A DNA stretch of 64,000 bases from Anadara kagoshimensis (lineage: Eukaryota; Mollusca; Bivalvia; Arcoida; Arcidae), in assembly GCA_021292105.1 (NCBI GenBank), contig CM037867.1, positions 40,302,843 to 40,366,842 on the forward strand. The letters run 5' to 3'. A program made the position numbers and the translations under genes. Positions 12,601 to 23,116 of this stretch are shown piece after piece (the first letter of the stretch is position 1; each line of letters starts with the position of its first letter). Below the pieces are notes generated by a model. It was not told the origin of the DNA. It made no database searches and was given only the letters and a program-made list of their open reading frames with translations.

Positions 12601-14994
12601 GATCTTGGTGGCCATTTTTGTTGATATCAATACTCAAGAAATGTATGATCTTGGTGGCCATTTTTGTTGATATCATACTCAAGAAATGTATGATCTTGGT
12701 GGCTATTTTTGTTGATATCAATACTCAAGAAATGTATGATCTTGGTGGCCATTTTTGTTGATATCAATACTCAAGAAATGTATGATCTTGGTGGCCATTT
12801 TTGTTGATATCAATACTCAAGAAATGTATCATCTTGGTGGCCATTTTTGTTGATATCAATCCTCAAGAAATGTATGATCTTGGTGGCCATTTTTGTTGAT
12901 ATCAATACTCAAGAAATGTATGATCTTGGTGGCCATTTTTGTTGATATCAATACTCAAGAAATGTATCATCTTGGCGGCCATTTTTGTTGATATCAATCC
13001 TCAAGAAATGTATCATCTTGGCAGCCATTTTTTTTATATCAATACTCAAGAAATGTATCATCTTGGTAGCCATTTTTTTTTAATATCAATACTCAAGAAA
13101 TGTATGATCTTGGTGGCCATTTTTGTTGATATCAATACTCAAGAAATGTATCATCTTGGTGGCCATTTTTGTTGATATCAATACTCAAGAAATGTATCAT
13201 CTTGGTGGCCATTTTTGTTGATATCAATACTCAAGAAATGTATCATCTTGGTGGCCATTTTTGTTGATATCAATACTCAAGAAATGTATGATCTTGGTGG
13301 CCATTTTTTTTTAATATCAATACTCAAGAAATGTATGATCTTGGTGGCCATTTTTGTTGATATCAATACTCAAGAAATGTATCATCTTGGTGGCCATTTT
13401 TGTTGATATCAATACTCAAGAAATGTATCATCTTGGTGGCCATTTTTGTTGATATCAATAATCAAGAAATGTATGATCTTGGTGGCCATTTTTGTTGATA
13501 TCAATACTCAAGAAATGTATGATCTTGGTGGCCATTTTTGTTGATATCAATACTCAAGAAATGTATCATCTTGGTGGCCATTTTTGTTGATATCAATACT
13601 CAAGAAATGTATCATCTTGGTGGCCATTTTTGTTGATATCAATACTCAAGAAATGTATGATCTTGGTGGCCAATTTTGTTGATATCAATACTCAAGAAAT
13701 GTATGATCTTGGTTGCCATTTTTTGTTGATATCAATACTCAAGAAATGTATCATCTTGGTGGCCATTTTTGTTGATATCAATACTCAAGAAATGTATCAT
13801 CTTGGTGGCCATTTTTGTTGATATCAATACTCAAGAAATGTATCATCTTGGTGGCCATTTTTGTTGATATCAATACTCAAGAAATGTATGATCTTGGTGG
13901 CCATTTTTGTTGATATCAATCCTCAAGAAATGTATGATCTTGGTAGCCATTTTTGTTGATATCAATACTCAAGAAATGTATGATCTTGGTGGCCATTTTT
14001 GTTGATATCAATCCTCAAGAAATGTATCATCTTGGTGGCCATTTTTGTTGATATCAATACTCAAGAAATGTATCATCTTGGCAGCCATTTTTGTTGATAT
14101 CAATACTCAAGAAATGTATCATCTTGGTGGCCATTTTTGTTGATATCAATACTCAAGAAATGTATCATCTTGGTGGCCATTTTTGTTGATATCAATACTC
14201 AAGAAATGTATCATCTTGGTGGCCATTTTTGTTGATATCAATACTCAAGAAATGTATCAATATATTATTTATTTATGATATATCGATATATTGATCCATC
14301 AATGACAGCCATACACATTTTGAGATCTAGGCATTCAGTTCAGGGATTGTGGGGAAAACCGGGGTGCCCAGAGAAAACAAAGACTTGAATGACTGAACCC
14401 AGAAATGGAATCGGAGTGGGGTAATGGAGTATAAAGCCCAAGTGAAATTTTTTTTCATTTATTTCAAGAAAATAGGTTCAGGCATGGTGGAGCAAACAGG
14501 AGTGGCCAGAAAAAATGAAGACCATCTGTGAGCAAACTGGCAAACTTTCTCATACTAGGTTTTGTCCCAAGTGTGATTCAAACCTACTTGGTGAGAGGCA
14601 CTATGATCTGTTACCATGCCCTTTAGACCACTTGGCCTCTGACTTCATTCCAATGGGCTCAAACCCATTAATGAGTTGGGTTTTTTTTTTGTAACCCTAA
14701 CAATTCAACATTAACTAGGTGTTTGTTACCTTCATGACTCAATCATGCCTTCTCCAATTTTTCAGATATACCTGTTAAGTCCTTAGTTTCTTCCTCAAAA
14801 CAAATAATTTCTTTCTTTGGCTTTCCATGTATACCATAACATAAATCTCTGGTTAAGCTGACCCGAAACACGATGGCTAACAGCACCAGGACAGTCACGG
14901 TAAGACCGATGATAATATACCGGGAAGAAAACCCTGTACGCCTTAATAAGTAATCTTGTTTCATCTCTTTAAATAACAGCAGCATAAAACACAA
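9671..14994 (-). CDS. FkbM-type (Methyltransf_21) methyltransferase with N-terminal membrane anchor, two exons
   Basis: The proposed CDS joins exon 1 (14994 down to 14772) to exon 2 (10455, or 10431, down to 9671), giving about 335 or 327 residues. Exon 1 encodes a short basic N-terminus and a hydrophobic anchor near residues 27-46 (IIIGLTVTVLVLLAIVF), then a lumenal-type stem. This suggests a type II membrane protein, probably of the Golgi or ER. It ends at a good donor (ACAG|GTATAT) in phase 1. Exon 2 carries SAM motif I (MIEVGGNIGYDAERF), 'VILEPL' and the FkbM core 'FDLITINCEGCEYDLLE', and ends WVRKN-stop. Two acceptors, both phase-compatible, are possible. The family methylates sugars or small molecules; the substrate here is unknown. 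The intron of about 4.3 kb holds SINEs and a 46-bp minisatellite. The start among Met at 14994, 14985 and 14964 is undecided; the last directly precedes the charged segment before the anchor. That the two exons belong together is inference from phase, strand and anchor logic. Confidence 0.7.
10487..11025 (-). mobile_element. SINE-A (variant body) interrupted by a MITE
   Basis: Tail at the left ('cccagtcaagaatatttcaa') and tRNA-like head at the right ('gggttcaaacccataacct', then 'atcagactgaattaccatag'). The body is split by the insertion at 10670-10907. The tail ends in GATT repeats. Confidence 0.65.
10670..10907. mobile_element. Mariner-like MITE inserted in a SINE
   Basis: 238-bp insertion flanked by TA on both sides (10668-10669 and 10908-10909). 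The ends are imperfect inverted repeats (tcgtcgatcgtcc against ggacggtcgagga-like 'aacggtcgagga'). Removing it with one TA restores the SINE phrase 'gccgagtacttggtgaaag'. Confidence 0.65.
11140..11372 (+). mobile_element. Dispersed repeat E copy 1 with GGAT tetranucleotide end
   Basis: Segment from 'ttgtgatttgcacatatg' through 'gatgctttgcaccaagtttc' to 'ggaaggatggatggat'. It is shared with 15036-15290 and, inverted, with 48297-48500. The tetranucleotide end resembles the pearl-type layout. Confidence 0.5.
11810..12151 (-). mobile_element. SINE-A, full length with perfect target-site duplication
   Basis: 342-bp tRNA-derived SINE. On the minus strand, in order: the tRNA-like head with A box (tagctcagttggtagagtgc) and B box (gggttcgatcc), a body containing 'atgaaagtcacggttctttt', and the conserved tail ending in ACTC repeats. 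It is flanked by the 14-bp direct repeat atattaaaatgatg (11796-11809 and 12152-12165), as expected of LINE-mediated insertion. Confidence 0.9.
12245..14262. repeat. 46-bp minisatellite, about 44 copies
   Basis: The unit runs from 'ttgatatcaatactcaagaa' through 'atgtatcatcttggtggcca' to 'tttttg'. Copies differ mainly at three places: C/G in 'atgtatSatc', 'ggtggc' against 'ggcagc', and T-run length. Because 46 is not a multiple of three, short Met-Leu-Ile-Ser frames recur by chance. It lies in the intron of the FkbM gene, just past a young SINE. Confidence 0.97.
14335..14655 (-). mobile_element. SINE-B copy
   Basis: On the minus strand the head 'cagaggccaagtggtctaaa' (A box) and 'taggtttgaatcaca' (B box) precede a body ending near 'ggttttccccacaatccc'. 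This is the clearest SINE-B copy in the window. Confidence 0.6.
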
Positions 14995-15035
14995 ATCTGA
15001 CTAGATGTTGGCTTTCAGCACCTGAAATAAACAAT

Positions 15036-15290
15036 CAAATTCAGTAAATTATGGTCCCCCACCAGTAGGTATTTATTGTGATTTGCATATTGCACTTATG
15101 TTCAAACAGCCCACAAAATGAGCAAACCAACTCTGGTTAATGGTATGAGCTGTTGATGCTTTGCACCAACTTTCATCATACAGTGCTTTATAGTTTTGGA
15201 CAAGAAGTGTCCAATAACAAGGTTGAATTTAATAACCCCCCCCCCCCCCACCTCTTTCTTCAAAAAGCAGGGGACAAAAAATGAAACAAG
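15036..15290 (+). mobile_element. Dispersed repeat E copy 2
   Basis: Shares 'tgtgatttgca', 'gatgctttgcaccaactttc' and 'tatagttttggacaagaa' with 11140-11372. It ends near a C run (15238-15250). Confidence 0.5.
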
Positions 15291-15663
15291 TCAAGATTCT
15301 TTCATTTATATCAAGGTGGTCAGTTCTGGGATGGTTCAGGAGACCCTAACATCCCATTCCCCAAAAAATTACTTTTGGTAAAACTTCTGCCTTTAATTAA
15401 TGTTTTTAAATACTTTTCTTTTAAATAATAAAGTCAGAAAAGTTAACATTATGAAGAATATATATAAACAAGTATCCATTTGATTACAAATAAATCCAGT
15501 AAAATAACAAACAGCAGCTCGGCAAAAAGTAGGACTGTGTATTGAAGGAGCAGGTCCGATACAATATGTATCACAATGCACCTAGAGTAGAGCGATACAC
15601 AATATGATTGGCGATACAGATATGTATTTTACTTTTAATTACATTGGGTTTTTTTATTTTGTA

Positions 15664-15849
15664 CAGTAAAACCTCGTTATAATGCCCCTCGATAACTTTG
15701 CCACCTTGCTTATCGCCACACTATTTTGAAGTCACAAAATCTGTTTTGTTTATGTTTTTCTTCATGAGCCTCCCTCAGTTTTCGCCAAACCCCTTTATAA
15801 CGCCAAAATATGACTGAACAAATGGTGGCGCTGAATCGAGGTTTTACTG
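15664..15849. mobile_element. MITE-B, complete (pogo/Tigger-like ends)
   Basis: 186 bp with perfect 13-bp terminal inverted repeats CAGTAAAACCTCG and CGAGGTTTTACTG, flanked by TA on both sides. Such ends are typical of pogo/Tigger-type elements. It has no coding capacity and is non-autonomous. Confidence 0.85.
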
Positions 15850-15937
15850 TATTTGTGTTTAACCCAAATAATTATTGCCCTTGATACTCTTTTCATTCTG
15901 CTAGACTTAGATAAGCCAACGTCAGAGTTCAGTTGAG

Positions 15938-16622
15938 TAATGGTGTTTAATGTCCCAGTCAAGAATATTGTACTTATATTGAGACATCACCAGCTATAGA
16001 GGAAGGTGCAGAAATTTTGCCTGTGTGTTGCCCTGATGGCATTATACAGCAGGGTTCCAGGGATTTTTCTGGGTATCCACAGGGTCCAGTAAAGGGACCC
16101 ATTCCCAATGCAAAAAACATGCATTTTTCCCAATTCTGTAGTAAAAAATTTCCCAATTAGCTATGTTTATCAATTTTTTGAGAAAAAAAATTTCACAAGA
16201 TCATCAACATTATATTTGGAGGATATCTTGTTCTGATAACGATTTCAATCTATATTAACCCACATTTTGCTGGATGATTTATATAGAGACAAAAAAGACA
16301 GCGCTATTTTGCTGTGAACACCGATATAATTTGTTCAATTAACAGTATTCTAGTGGTCTAGAATTTCTAATATGTTGTTGTGATTTTTCCCAAAATTACA
16401 TTTTTGTTGAGCATTTTCCCAATTTCATCCCAAGGTCCTTTTCCTAAAAAGGTCAGAAAAATCCCTGGGTTCTTTATTGACTCAAGACCACTGTGACACA
16501 GGACCTCGTTTATTTTCAGTTCCCATCAGAAAGAACTGTGACTTTCATTTCATAATGTTGAGTCACTACCCACTTTCAAGTCTTGGGCCAGACCCTAAGC
16601 CAACGTTGGTACTCTGTAGACA
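15938..16622 (-). mobile_element. SINE-A split by a hAT-like MITE
   Basis: Tail and body at 15938-16057 and body/head remnant from 16468 to about 16622. The two parts join in register once the insertion at 16058-16467 is removed with one GGTTC. Confidence 0.75.
16058..16467. mobile_element. 410-bp MITE with perfect terminal inverted repeats
   Basis: The ends are CAGGGATTTTTCTG and its exact complement CAGAAAAATCCCTG. The sequence GGTTC is duplicated on both sides (16053-16057 and 16468-16472). The CAGGG start is typical of hAT superfamily elements, although those usually make 8-bp duplications and only 5 bp match here. There is no coding capacity. Confidence 0.85.
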
Positions 16623-16801
16623 TGGATCTGTAACTTCTGTTTACATCCGAGCAAAATAAAATGCAGGCATACATTTATTTCTGACTACTTTCAAAGCAAA
16701 TTATTTTCGATGTTATTGAATAATTTAACAATAAATAAAGCAATGAAAAAACAATATAATAATATTTTAGCAATGACAATATTGATGCTCATATCTGTTT
16801 A

Positions 16802-16830
16802 ATTTTTTTTTTTTTTTTTTTTTTTTTTTA
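16802..16830. repeat. Poly-T tract
   Basis: Almost pure T run directly before a LINE remnant. Confidence 0.9.
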
Positions 16831-16837
16831 GCGAGCT

Positions 16838-17075
16838 TGTTAAACATCAGAGGTGGAAATGGATTGGACACATATTAAGAAAGAAGCCAGATGAACATCC
16901 AAGGATTGCTCTGCAATAGACACCAGCAGAAGGAAAGAGAAGAAGGGGGCGACTGAAGGAGACCGGCACAGGACTGTTGAAAGAGAAAGATTGGATCTTG
17001 GGACATGGAGTGAAGCTGCTAAAATAGCTGCCAACAGAGATTCTTGAAGGAGAAAGATATCTGACCCAATAGGAC
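16838..17075 (+). mobile_element. LINE C-terminal remnant
   Basis: Plus-strand translation gives the LINE ORF2 tail signature RWKWIGHILRKKPDEHPRIA, then a premature stop in place of the usual Trp, then EGKRRRGR, followed by a frame change. 'W-GH-LR' followed by 'GKRxRGRP' is characteristic of the C-terminus of many non-LTR retrotransposons. The fragment is 5'-truncated and broken. Confidence 0.8.
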
Positions 17076-17130
17076 GTTTCTGGGTTACTTAATATCCTGT
17101 CCGGTTCTGTATTTTATAATACACTTCTGG

Positions 17131-17761
17131 GAAAAATTTTAGGCATACCTACTTCCGGTTTTTTGTTGTGAAGGAAGCATAAATGCAAATACCGGAAAAT
17201 TTGGTTGATTGTCAAATTGATTGTAGAAGGCAAAGTATTGGTGTGCGATACCGGGATGCAATTCCCATGGTAGGAAAGGTCCCAGAAAATATCCTTTCAT
17301 GGAAGATATTAATTTTTTACTGTTTCCAACTAAGAAAGACACAAGAAAAAGGAGGAAATGGTTAATAAATGCCATTAGACATCCTCTCGACTATGATCCA
17401 AAACCCTGGCACAGGATGTGTAGTCGGCATTTCAGTGATTCCTATTATCCAGAACTATTCCCATGGAATAATTACGGTGATGATACACCGACCAGGGCCG
17501 CCACTTCAATTTTAAATTGTGAAACCACCAGGAGTCCATGCAAAGACATAGATGATGGGTATGTCATGCAATTGTTTTAAGATCAACTTAAATTTATCAG
17601 CAAATTTCTAATCAAACTTTTAAGTAAGACAATTACAAGTATCCTTAATTCCAAAACTTAAGAGTTGACGAAATGCCATAATAAAATGATAATTTGAAGA
17701 AAGCTTTCGAAATCGTGTAAACGCGGAAGTAAACCGGAAGTACGAATGCCTAAAATTTTGA
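17131..17761 (+). mobile_element. Candidate P-like element fragment carrying a THAP exon
   Basis: The THAP exon lies between imperfect inverted repeats: 'aaaattttaggcat' with 'acttccggttt' at 17132-17162, and the complement in 'aaaccggaagt...atgcctaaaatttt' at 17731-17759. P-element transposases begin with a THAP domain, so an internally deleted P-like element is one explanation. No clear target-site duplication was seen. Confidence 0.45.
17227..17558 (+). CDS. THAP-type C2CH zinc-finger exon (partial gene)
   Basis: The exon reads from a 'gattgtag' acceptor through KYWCAIPGCNSHGRK, a middle with FLLFPTKKDTRKRRKW and then WHRMCSRHFSD. It supplies the four THAP zinc ligands (C-x4-C, about 50 residues, C-x2-H), the conserved Pro/Trp region and a basic stretch. 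It ends at a strong donor (GATGG|GTATGT) in phase 2. THAP domains bind DNA in host regulators and in P-element transposases. No start codon is in frame upstream before a stop, so an upstream exon is needed, and no downstream exon was recognised. The flanking inverted repeats favour a transposase remnant over a host gene. Confidence 0.6.
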
Positions 17762-18021
17762 CCACGTGACCCGATATAATACTACACAAAATGGGATTCC
17801 GGACTATCCCGGAAACGATCTACTCTCCACAAGGAGAGATGGACACAAGTAAGTCACATTATTTATATACAAATAATGTATCTTATGACTGTATGATTTG
17901 GCATGAGGTTAAATGTAAATTATCTCCCTTGACTCTGTCATCACAACCATGTGGTTAACACAGTTGGAGTGCGGCAATGATACAGTATAGTTGTACATGT
18001 ATGTATCAAGAATAAAATATA

Positions 18022-18209
18022 CAGTAAAACTCTATTATGGTGCCCCTCGATAACTTGGCCACCTCGCTTATCACCACACTATTTTGAAGTCCCAAAATCT
18101 ATATTTTGTTTATGTTTTTCTTTGTCTTCCCCCCAAAGTTATCACCAAGTCCCTTTATAACGCCAAAATTTGACTGAACAAATGGTGGCGATGAATCAGG
18201 GTTATACTG
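18022..18209. mobile_element. MITE-B copy
   Basis: 188 bp with ends CAGTAAAAC and GTTATACTG flanked by TA. About 85-90% alike by eye to 15664-15849. Confidence 0.75.
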
Positions 18210-18828
18210 TATATATAAGTTTGAACAAAGCCATGGTACATATCAGTATATTGATATATCATTACAGCTGTAACCATACAAAGAGGGTACTCTGCCCATA
18301 CTTGTCATATTTTTATGGGAGCAAACTGTGAGATTGGTGGCAATTTTAAGGGAGTTTTAACAAAATAAGGGAGGTTTTATGTAAACCTGTAATCAGGGCT
18401 CACATTAGATTTTGAAACAGGTTGAAACAGGGAGAAGTCACACAAGGAGAAGTGACTTCTCCCTCAGCCAAGATTTTTCTAAATAGGGAAAACATGTACA
18501 ATTTGTTTTAAAAACTAATGTTAAAAATACAATAGTTATAAACATAAAAAATACAAAAATAAATGAAAAATAAATAATAAATCTTGCACTTTTATTTCCT
18601 GATTGAGTAACCCCCTTGTTTTTAAAACCACATGGCATGGCTGCTTTCTGACTCCAAATTTCTAGAGATGATTTTACTCATTTTCAATCATTCAATCGGA
18701 AAATGCTTTTATTTATGGATTTCTTTGTGAGGAGGCAACATTCTGAGAAGGTCTGTTATTTTATTAAGTTTTCATACAAAAAACGATCTACTATTTTGTT
18801 CAATTCAAACCACCACCAACCCCGAAAC

Positions 18829-18854
18829 CCCCCCCCCCCCCCCCCCCCCCCCCC
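18829..18854. repeat. Poly-C tract
   Basis: Run of about 26 C bases, prone to length error in sequencing. Confidence 0.9.
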
Positions 18855-19034
18855 TCGGCCATACATGGATGATCTCAAGTGATGATAGTAATTTCCCGTG
18901 AGAAATCGATCTAAAGCCGGGAGTTTAAAAAATAAACAAAAATCTGTGAGGTTTTGTCTCACGGCTTGAGATATGGCATGTATGACTCTGTCAACTGAGC
19001 TATTGTAATGGTTTATTTTGGAAAAAGATTGAAT

Positions 19035-19525
19035 GATTGAATGGGGTTTTATGTTCAAGTCAGAGTCGAGCACATTTCACCAATATCGAGACATCACCAG
19101 CTATAGGTGAAGTTGCAGAATTTTTACATCCTCATCATGCACTCCGGGTAAATTTTGTGCAAGGAGGTTCTTAAGGGTGACCCAAAATACCGGATCAGCC
19201 AACATTCATGCGACAATATGAGGGCAGATTCGGCGCTGATCCGGTAATTCGTAGGCCAATCCAGTAAATGAGGGCCGATCCGGTATTTCTGGTTACCGGG
19301 TTCTTAAACATGCCTGCCTTGATGTGTAGTACAGTATCGGTTTTTAAATGTTTCTTCCAAAAGTCACATGACTTTCATTTCTAAACAGCTAACTGCCAAG
19401 TACTTAATGAAAGAACAGTTACTACATATTTTCAATTCTTGGTCAGACCCAGGCAGAGTTAGAACCCACGACCTTCTACACACGCAGCTAGCACTCCATC
19501 AACTGAGCTACTGTGTCAGTAGAAG
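19035..19525 (-). mobile_element. SINE-A (variant body) interrupted by a short MITE
   Basis: Tail at the left ('gagacatcaccagctatagg') and tRNA-like head at the right ('gagttagaacccacgacctt', 'tcaactgagctactg'). The body is split by the element at 19175-19299. Confidence 0.65.
19175..19299. mobile_element. 125-bp MITE with 8-bp target-site duplication
   Basis: Imperfect inverted ends (about 20 of 26 match, sharing 'aaataccggatc') and the direct repeat GTTCTTAA on both sides (19167-19174 and 19300-19307). An 8-bp duplication fits a hAT-like origin. Confidence 0.7.
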
Positions 19526-19529
19526 AGTA

Positions 19530-20205
19530 AACAAAGAAGTTATATGAGCGGTGGGCATAAAACAAATATAGGAACTTATTCTTTTCGTTTTACCTGGTAA
19601 AACAAATCAGCAAAAAATATCTTCAAATTCTTGACATTGCGTGTTTCTCAAATTGATGACAAATTACGAAAAATTGTGCTACCGGCAAGAAGTTGAAGAA
19701 AACGAAAGGTTGGAGGATACAGCGCTTGTATAGTAAGAGCAAACTTGGTCACGGAACGACCTGAAATGATATCCGGTGACTAACTTATGTGGTCGCCTTC
19801 GTCGACGACGTCAATATTGAATTGGTGTGATGTTTTTTTCTCTTTTTTGTTAAAGTTATTATTTTAAAGTAGCTACTTACGCACTACTAGTAACCGGCTA
19901 CTAATTACTAGTAACTGGAGCAGTCATGGCGGATACCCAGTAGCCAATCAAGTTAATCGTTTTCTTCTCGTGACGACAAGTCAGTAGCCAGCTACTAGTG
20001 ACTAAAGTCTGTTTACAACCAATTAGTCTCTTGGTTTTTGTCCCTTTTCATGGGGTTAACGTGTGAATAAAAATCATAGCTTTTTGCATCGTGAAAACAA
20101 GCCTATGCCGTAATGTGGCCTGATGTAACCGGCGTCTAATCTACCGTCTTGACTTCATATTAAAACTTTTTAATATCGCCTTCTATATCGCTATGTAAAT
20201 TGTTT
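19530..20205. other. Non-coding stretch
   Basis: Contains local repeats of ACTAGTA/TAGTAACTGG around 19880-20000. No gene is recognised. Confidence 0.4.
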
Positions 20206-20346
20206 TAGCCGGTCTGCCTAAATCATGTCAAGGGAGGATTTCATGCCAAGATAGACGCCAAGGGAAATGAAATGCGCCAAGGAAGTTTGTGTGCAAGCTA
20301 GAAACTTATTTTTTTTGTATACTGAATTATTAATGAATAAAGTATA
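20206..20346 (+). repeat. Long inverted repeat, left arm
   Basis: The roughly 140 bp from 'gcctaaatcatgtcaaggga' to 'gaattattaatgaataaag' recurs inverted at 22252-22393 with about 95% identity by eye. The arms enclose about 1.9 kb. Confidence 0.9.
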
Positions 20347-21368
20347 TTTTCTGAAAAAAAATGGAAATAATTTTTCGGTAAAAAGCCAAGTTATTCCAAC
20401 TTTGACCTTGTCCGTGTAAATTCTATGACGAAAGAGAGGTAACTCTCATACATGTATATAGTCGAACTGGTTTAACAATGGAATGTCATTGTTCAAATTA
20501 TAGTTATTATTATTATTAATAATCTTATTATTAGTAGTAGTATAATAAAAATCATAATGTTATTTCTTTGTTGTCTTCTAATAATGACCATTAATATTAA
20601 CTTATGCAATTAAAAGAAGATAATCCGTTATTGTATTTACATTTTTATCAGTAGTTTTCAGTGTATGTAATATTGAAAATATATTTCTAATTTTATTAAA
20701 TTATTATTATATCGTATTTTTAGCCTATTACATTTACAATTTTTACTGATTGAGCCCTAAAAATGGGGATCATTAATTACGTTAAGGCTATTAAACTCTA
20801 TCGTCATATTTTCATTAAAAAATTAGTATATAATTAATTGTAAAATAGATTTATTGTAAAATAGATTTATTGTAAAATAGATTTATTGTAAAATGAATTA
20901 TATTTATTTCGCCAAAAAATGAGTATTTCGTAACACATTTAAACAGGAAAATGGGACTCATTAGAGTTGGTATGGTTTCAGGCCACACGTGTGTATACCA
21001 AAGTTAATCCCATAATTGATAATTAACTGTAATTACCTGTCGCGTGAGAACACCTGGTTAATAAACAGGTATTAATCCGATAATTGATGGCCAAAAGATT
21101 CTTTAAACCCAGTTATTGACCGGCATGTACACGATGTCAAGGTAATTCACTTATATTTGTGTATTAATACACACATGAATTCTTATAACACCCCGTCAAG
21201 ATAATTCACTTATATTTGTGTATTAATACGCACATGGATTCTTATAACACATGGTCAAGATAATTCACTTATATTTGTATTAATACACACATGGATTCTT
21301 ATAACGCCCCGTCAAGATAATTCACTTATATTTGTGTATTAGCACACACATGGATTCTTATAACACCT

Positions 21369-21627
21369 GGCCCCGGTTTCACAATCATTCCTTAGCTAAG
21401 ATTTTCCTTAACTTAAATTTAGCAAATTTTGGTATTCTCTTTTTGGAACTATTGATGAATATTTTTGTCAAAACTAAATGCAAATGTTTTAAGCTTGATA
21501 TGATTTTAAAAATAACACCTTAAATTCCTGAAAATCTTGAAAATTAACAAAATTATGAAGATTTGAAATTTTGCAAGATTTAAGTTACGGAAAATCTTAG
21601 CTAAGGAATGATTGTGAAACCGGGGCC
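21369..21627. mobile_element. MITE-D, complete
   Basis: 259 bp with long terminal inverted repeats: 'ggccccggtttcacaatcat' and complement, continuing through 'tccttagctaagattttcc'. It is inserted in the minisatellite. Other copies are at 21767-21864 (half), 50456-50702, 50706-50926, 62174-62345 and 63025-63282. Confidence 0.85.
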
Positions 21628-21766
21628 AGGTCAAGATAATTCACTTACATTTGTGTATTAATACACAAATGGATTCTTATAACACCTGGTCAAGATAATT
21701 CACTTATATTTGTGTATTGATACACACATCGATTCTTATAACACCCTGTCAAGATAATTCACTTAT

Positions 21767-21864
21767 ATTGCATTTAGTTTTGACAAAAATATTCATCAAT
21801 AGTTCCAAAAAATTGCTAAATTTAAGTTAAGGAAAATCTTAGCTAAGGAATGATTGTGAAACCG
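21767..21864. mobile_element. MITE-D fragment
   Basis: One half of MITE-D in inverted orientation ('gcatttagttttgacaaaaa' to 'ggaatgattgtgaaaccgg'), also inside the minisatellite. Confidence 0.8.
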
Positions 21865-22251
21865 GTCAAGATAATTCAATTATATGAATGCCGTAATGAA
21901 ATGTATAGCTGTGTATTGACCCATCTCTATCAAAAAGAAAATGGCTGTATTACATTTAATAACTCATTAGGAAGATTTGAAACACTTATTTCAAAATTAA
22001 ATCAAATAATATTATTAACACAACTGTTTGATTTCTTCTTAATGTGATATTAAATAACAGCAGTCTTAAACCACATCATGCACATGAAAAGCTCCTTTAT
22101 TAGGAAGGATTTACCAAGAGCATGCTCCATTATAAGGAGGGATTTACCAAGAACAGCACAGAATAACGGCCATATTGTAACCAGTCAACGGTGCAATAAG
22201 AAATATTTAAATAAGCAATTATTAATCAACAAAATGACTAATAGAATTCAG

Positions 22252-22393
22252 AATATATTCTTTATTCATTAATAATTCAGTATACAAAAAAATAAGTTTC
22301 TAGCTTGCACACAAACTTCCTTGGCGCATTTCATTTCCCTTGGCGTCTACCTTGGCATGAAATCCTCCTTGGCATGATTTAGGCACACCCGTT
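22252..22393 (-). repeat. Long inverted repeat, right arm
   Basis: Complement of 20206-20346. Weaker similarity continues outwards for some tens of bases ('tatcgcc' and 'tttagcg' motifs), so the pair may be the same ends of two oppositely inserted elements. Confidence 0.9.
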
Positions 22394-23110
22394 TTAGCGC
22401 CATTTTCCTAACCTTTGCGGCGATACCAAAAACAGGAGTGAGAGGGTTTTCCATATGCTAATCAGTTTCTGTTACGGGTCATTAACACAATCTTAGCTTC
22501 TTCGACTGTACGAAGATAGTCACTCCCACAGTCCCAACCACGTGTAAAATTATATCACCATCAGTTTTCCTGAAACTCTTTTTAACTGAGTCTCAGTTGT
22601 TGATTTATCGTTTTTATTTAATTCATATTTTCTGCTACAACGATCAGAAATATTTGTTAACATACGCATCTAATTATAATCCGGTTACCTAATGGCTAAA
22701 GGCAAAGTTGACCGACTTTTACAACACGTGTACACCTGATCATGAATACGGTAGTTCTTGCCAACCACCAAGTAGATTAGACAAAGTTCTTGCAGTCTTA
22801 CTAATTATCCGTACACACGATTTATAAGTTTAATCAGTTACCATAATTTACCATTTCTTACATATTAGAATTTTACTTGTCAAAAAGTATCAAGTTTTCC
22901 ATGATCTATTAATCATAGAAATGGGGGAAAATAAAAATAAAAACAATTTATGAATAATTTAATTAAATATTTCGAAAAGGGAAAACCGTGAACACTTACT
23001 GTAATGAATTCAGACTTCTCGGTGGCATTTCTTTTATTTGTAGAACTTTTAATGAATCTATATAGTTATGCAAGTCCGGTCTTCTTCATTCAACGTTTAA
23101 AGTTTGTCAA
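22394..23110. other. Non-coding stretch
   Basis: No coding exon or repeat is recognised. Confidence 0.4.
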
Positions 23111-23116
23111 GTTTAA

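Larger units (their letters stand above)
21131..21890. repeat. About 59-bp minisatellite interrupted by MITE-D
   Basis: The unit contains 'gtcaagataattcacttata' and 'acacatggattcttataaca'. It occurs about four times before the insertion at 21369-21627 and about three times after it. Confidence 0.9.

Noticed and set aside
12433-13821. Repeated MLISILKK-type frames
   Set aside because: Products of the 46-bp minisatellite read in rotating frames; no start context or domain.
12245-14262. CRISPR-like array
   Set aside because: Units are contiguous without unique spacers and the genome is eukaryotic.
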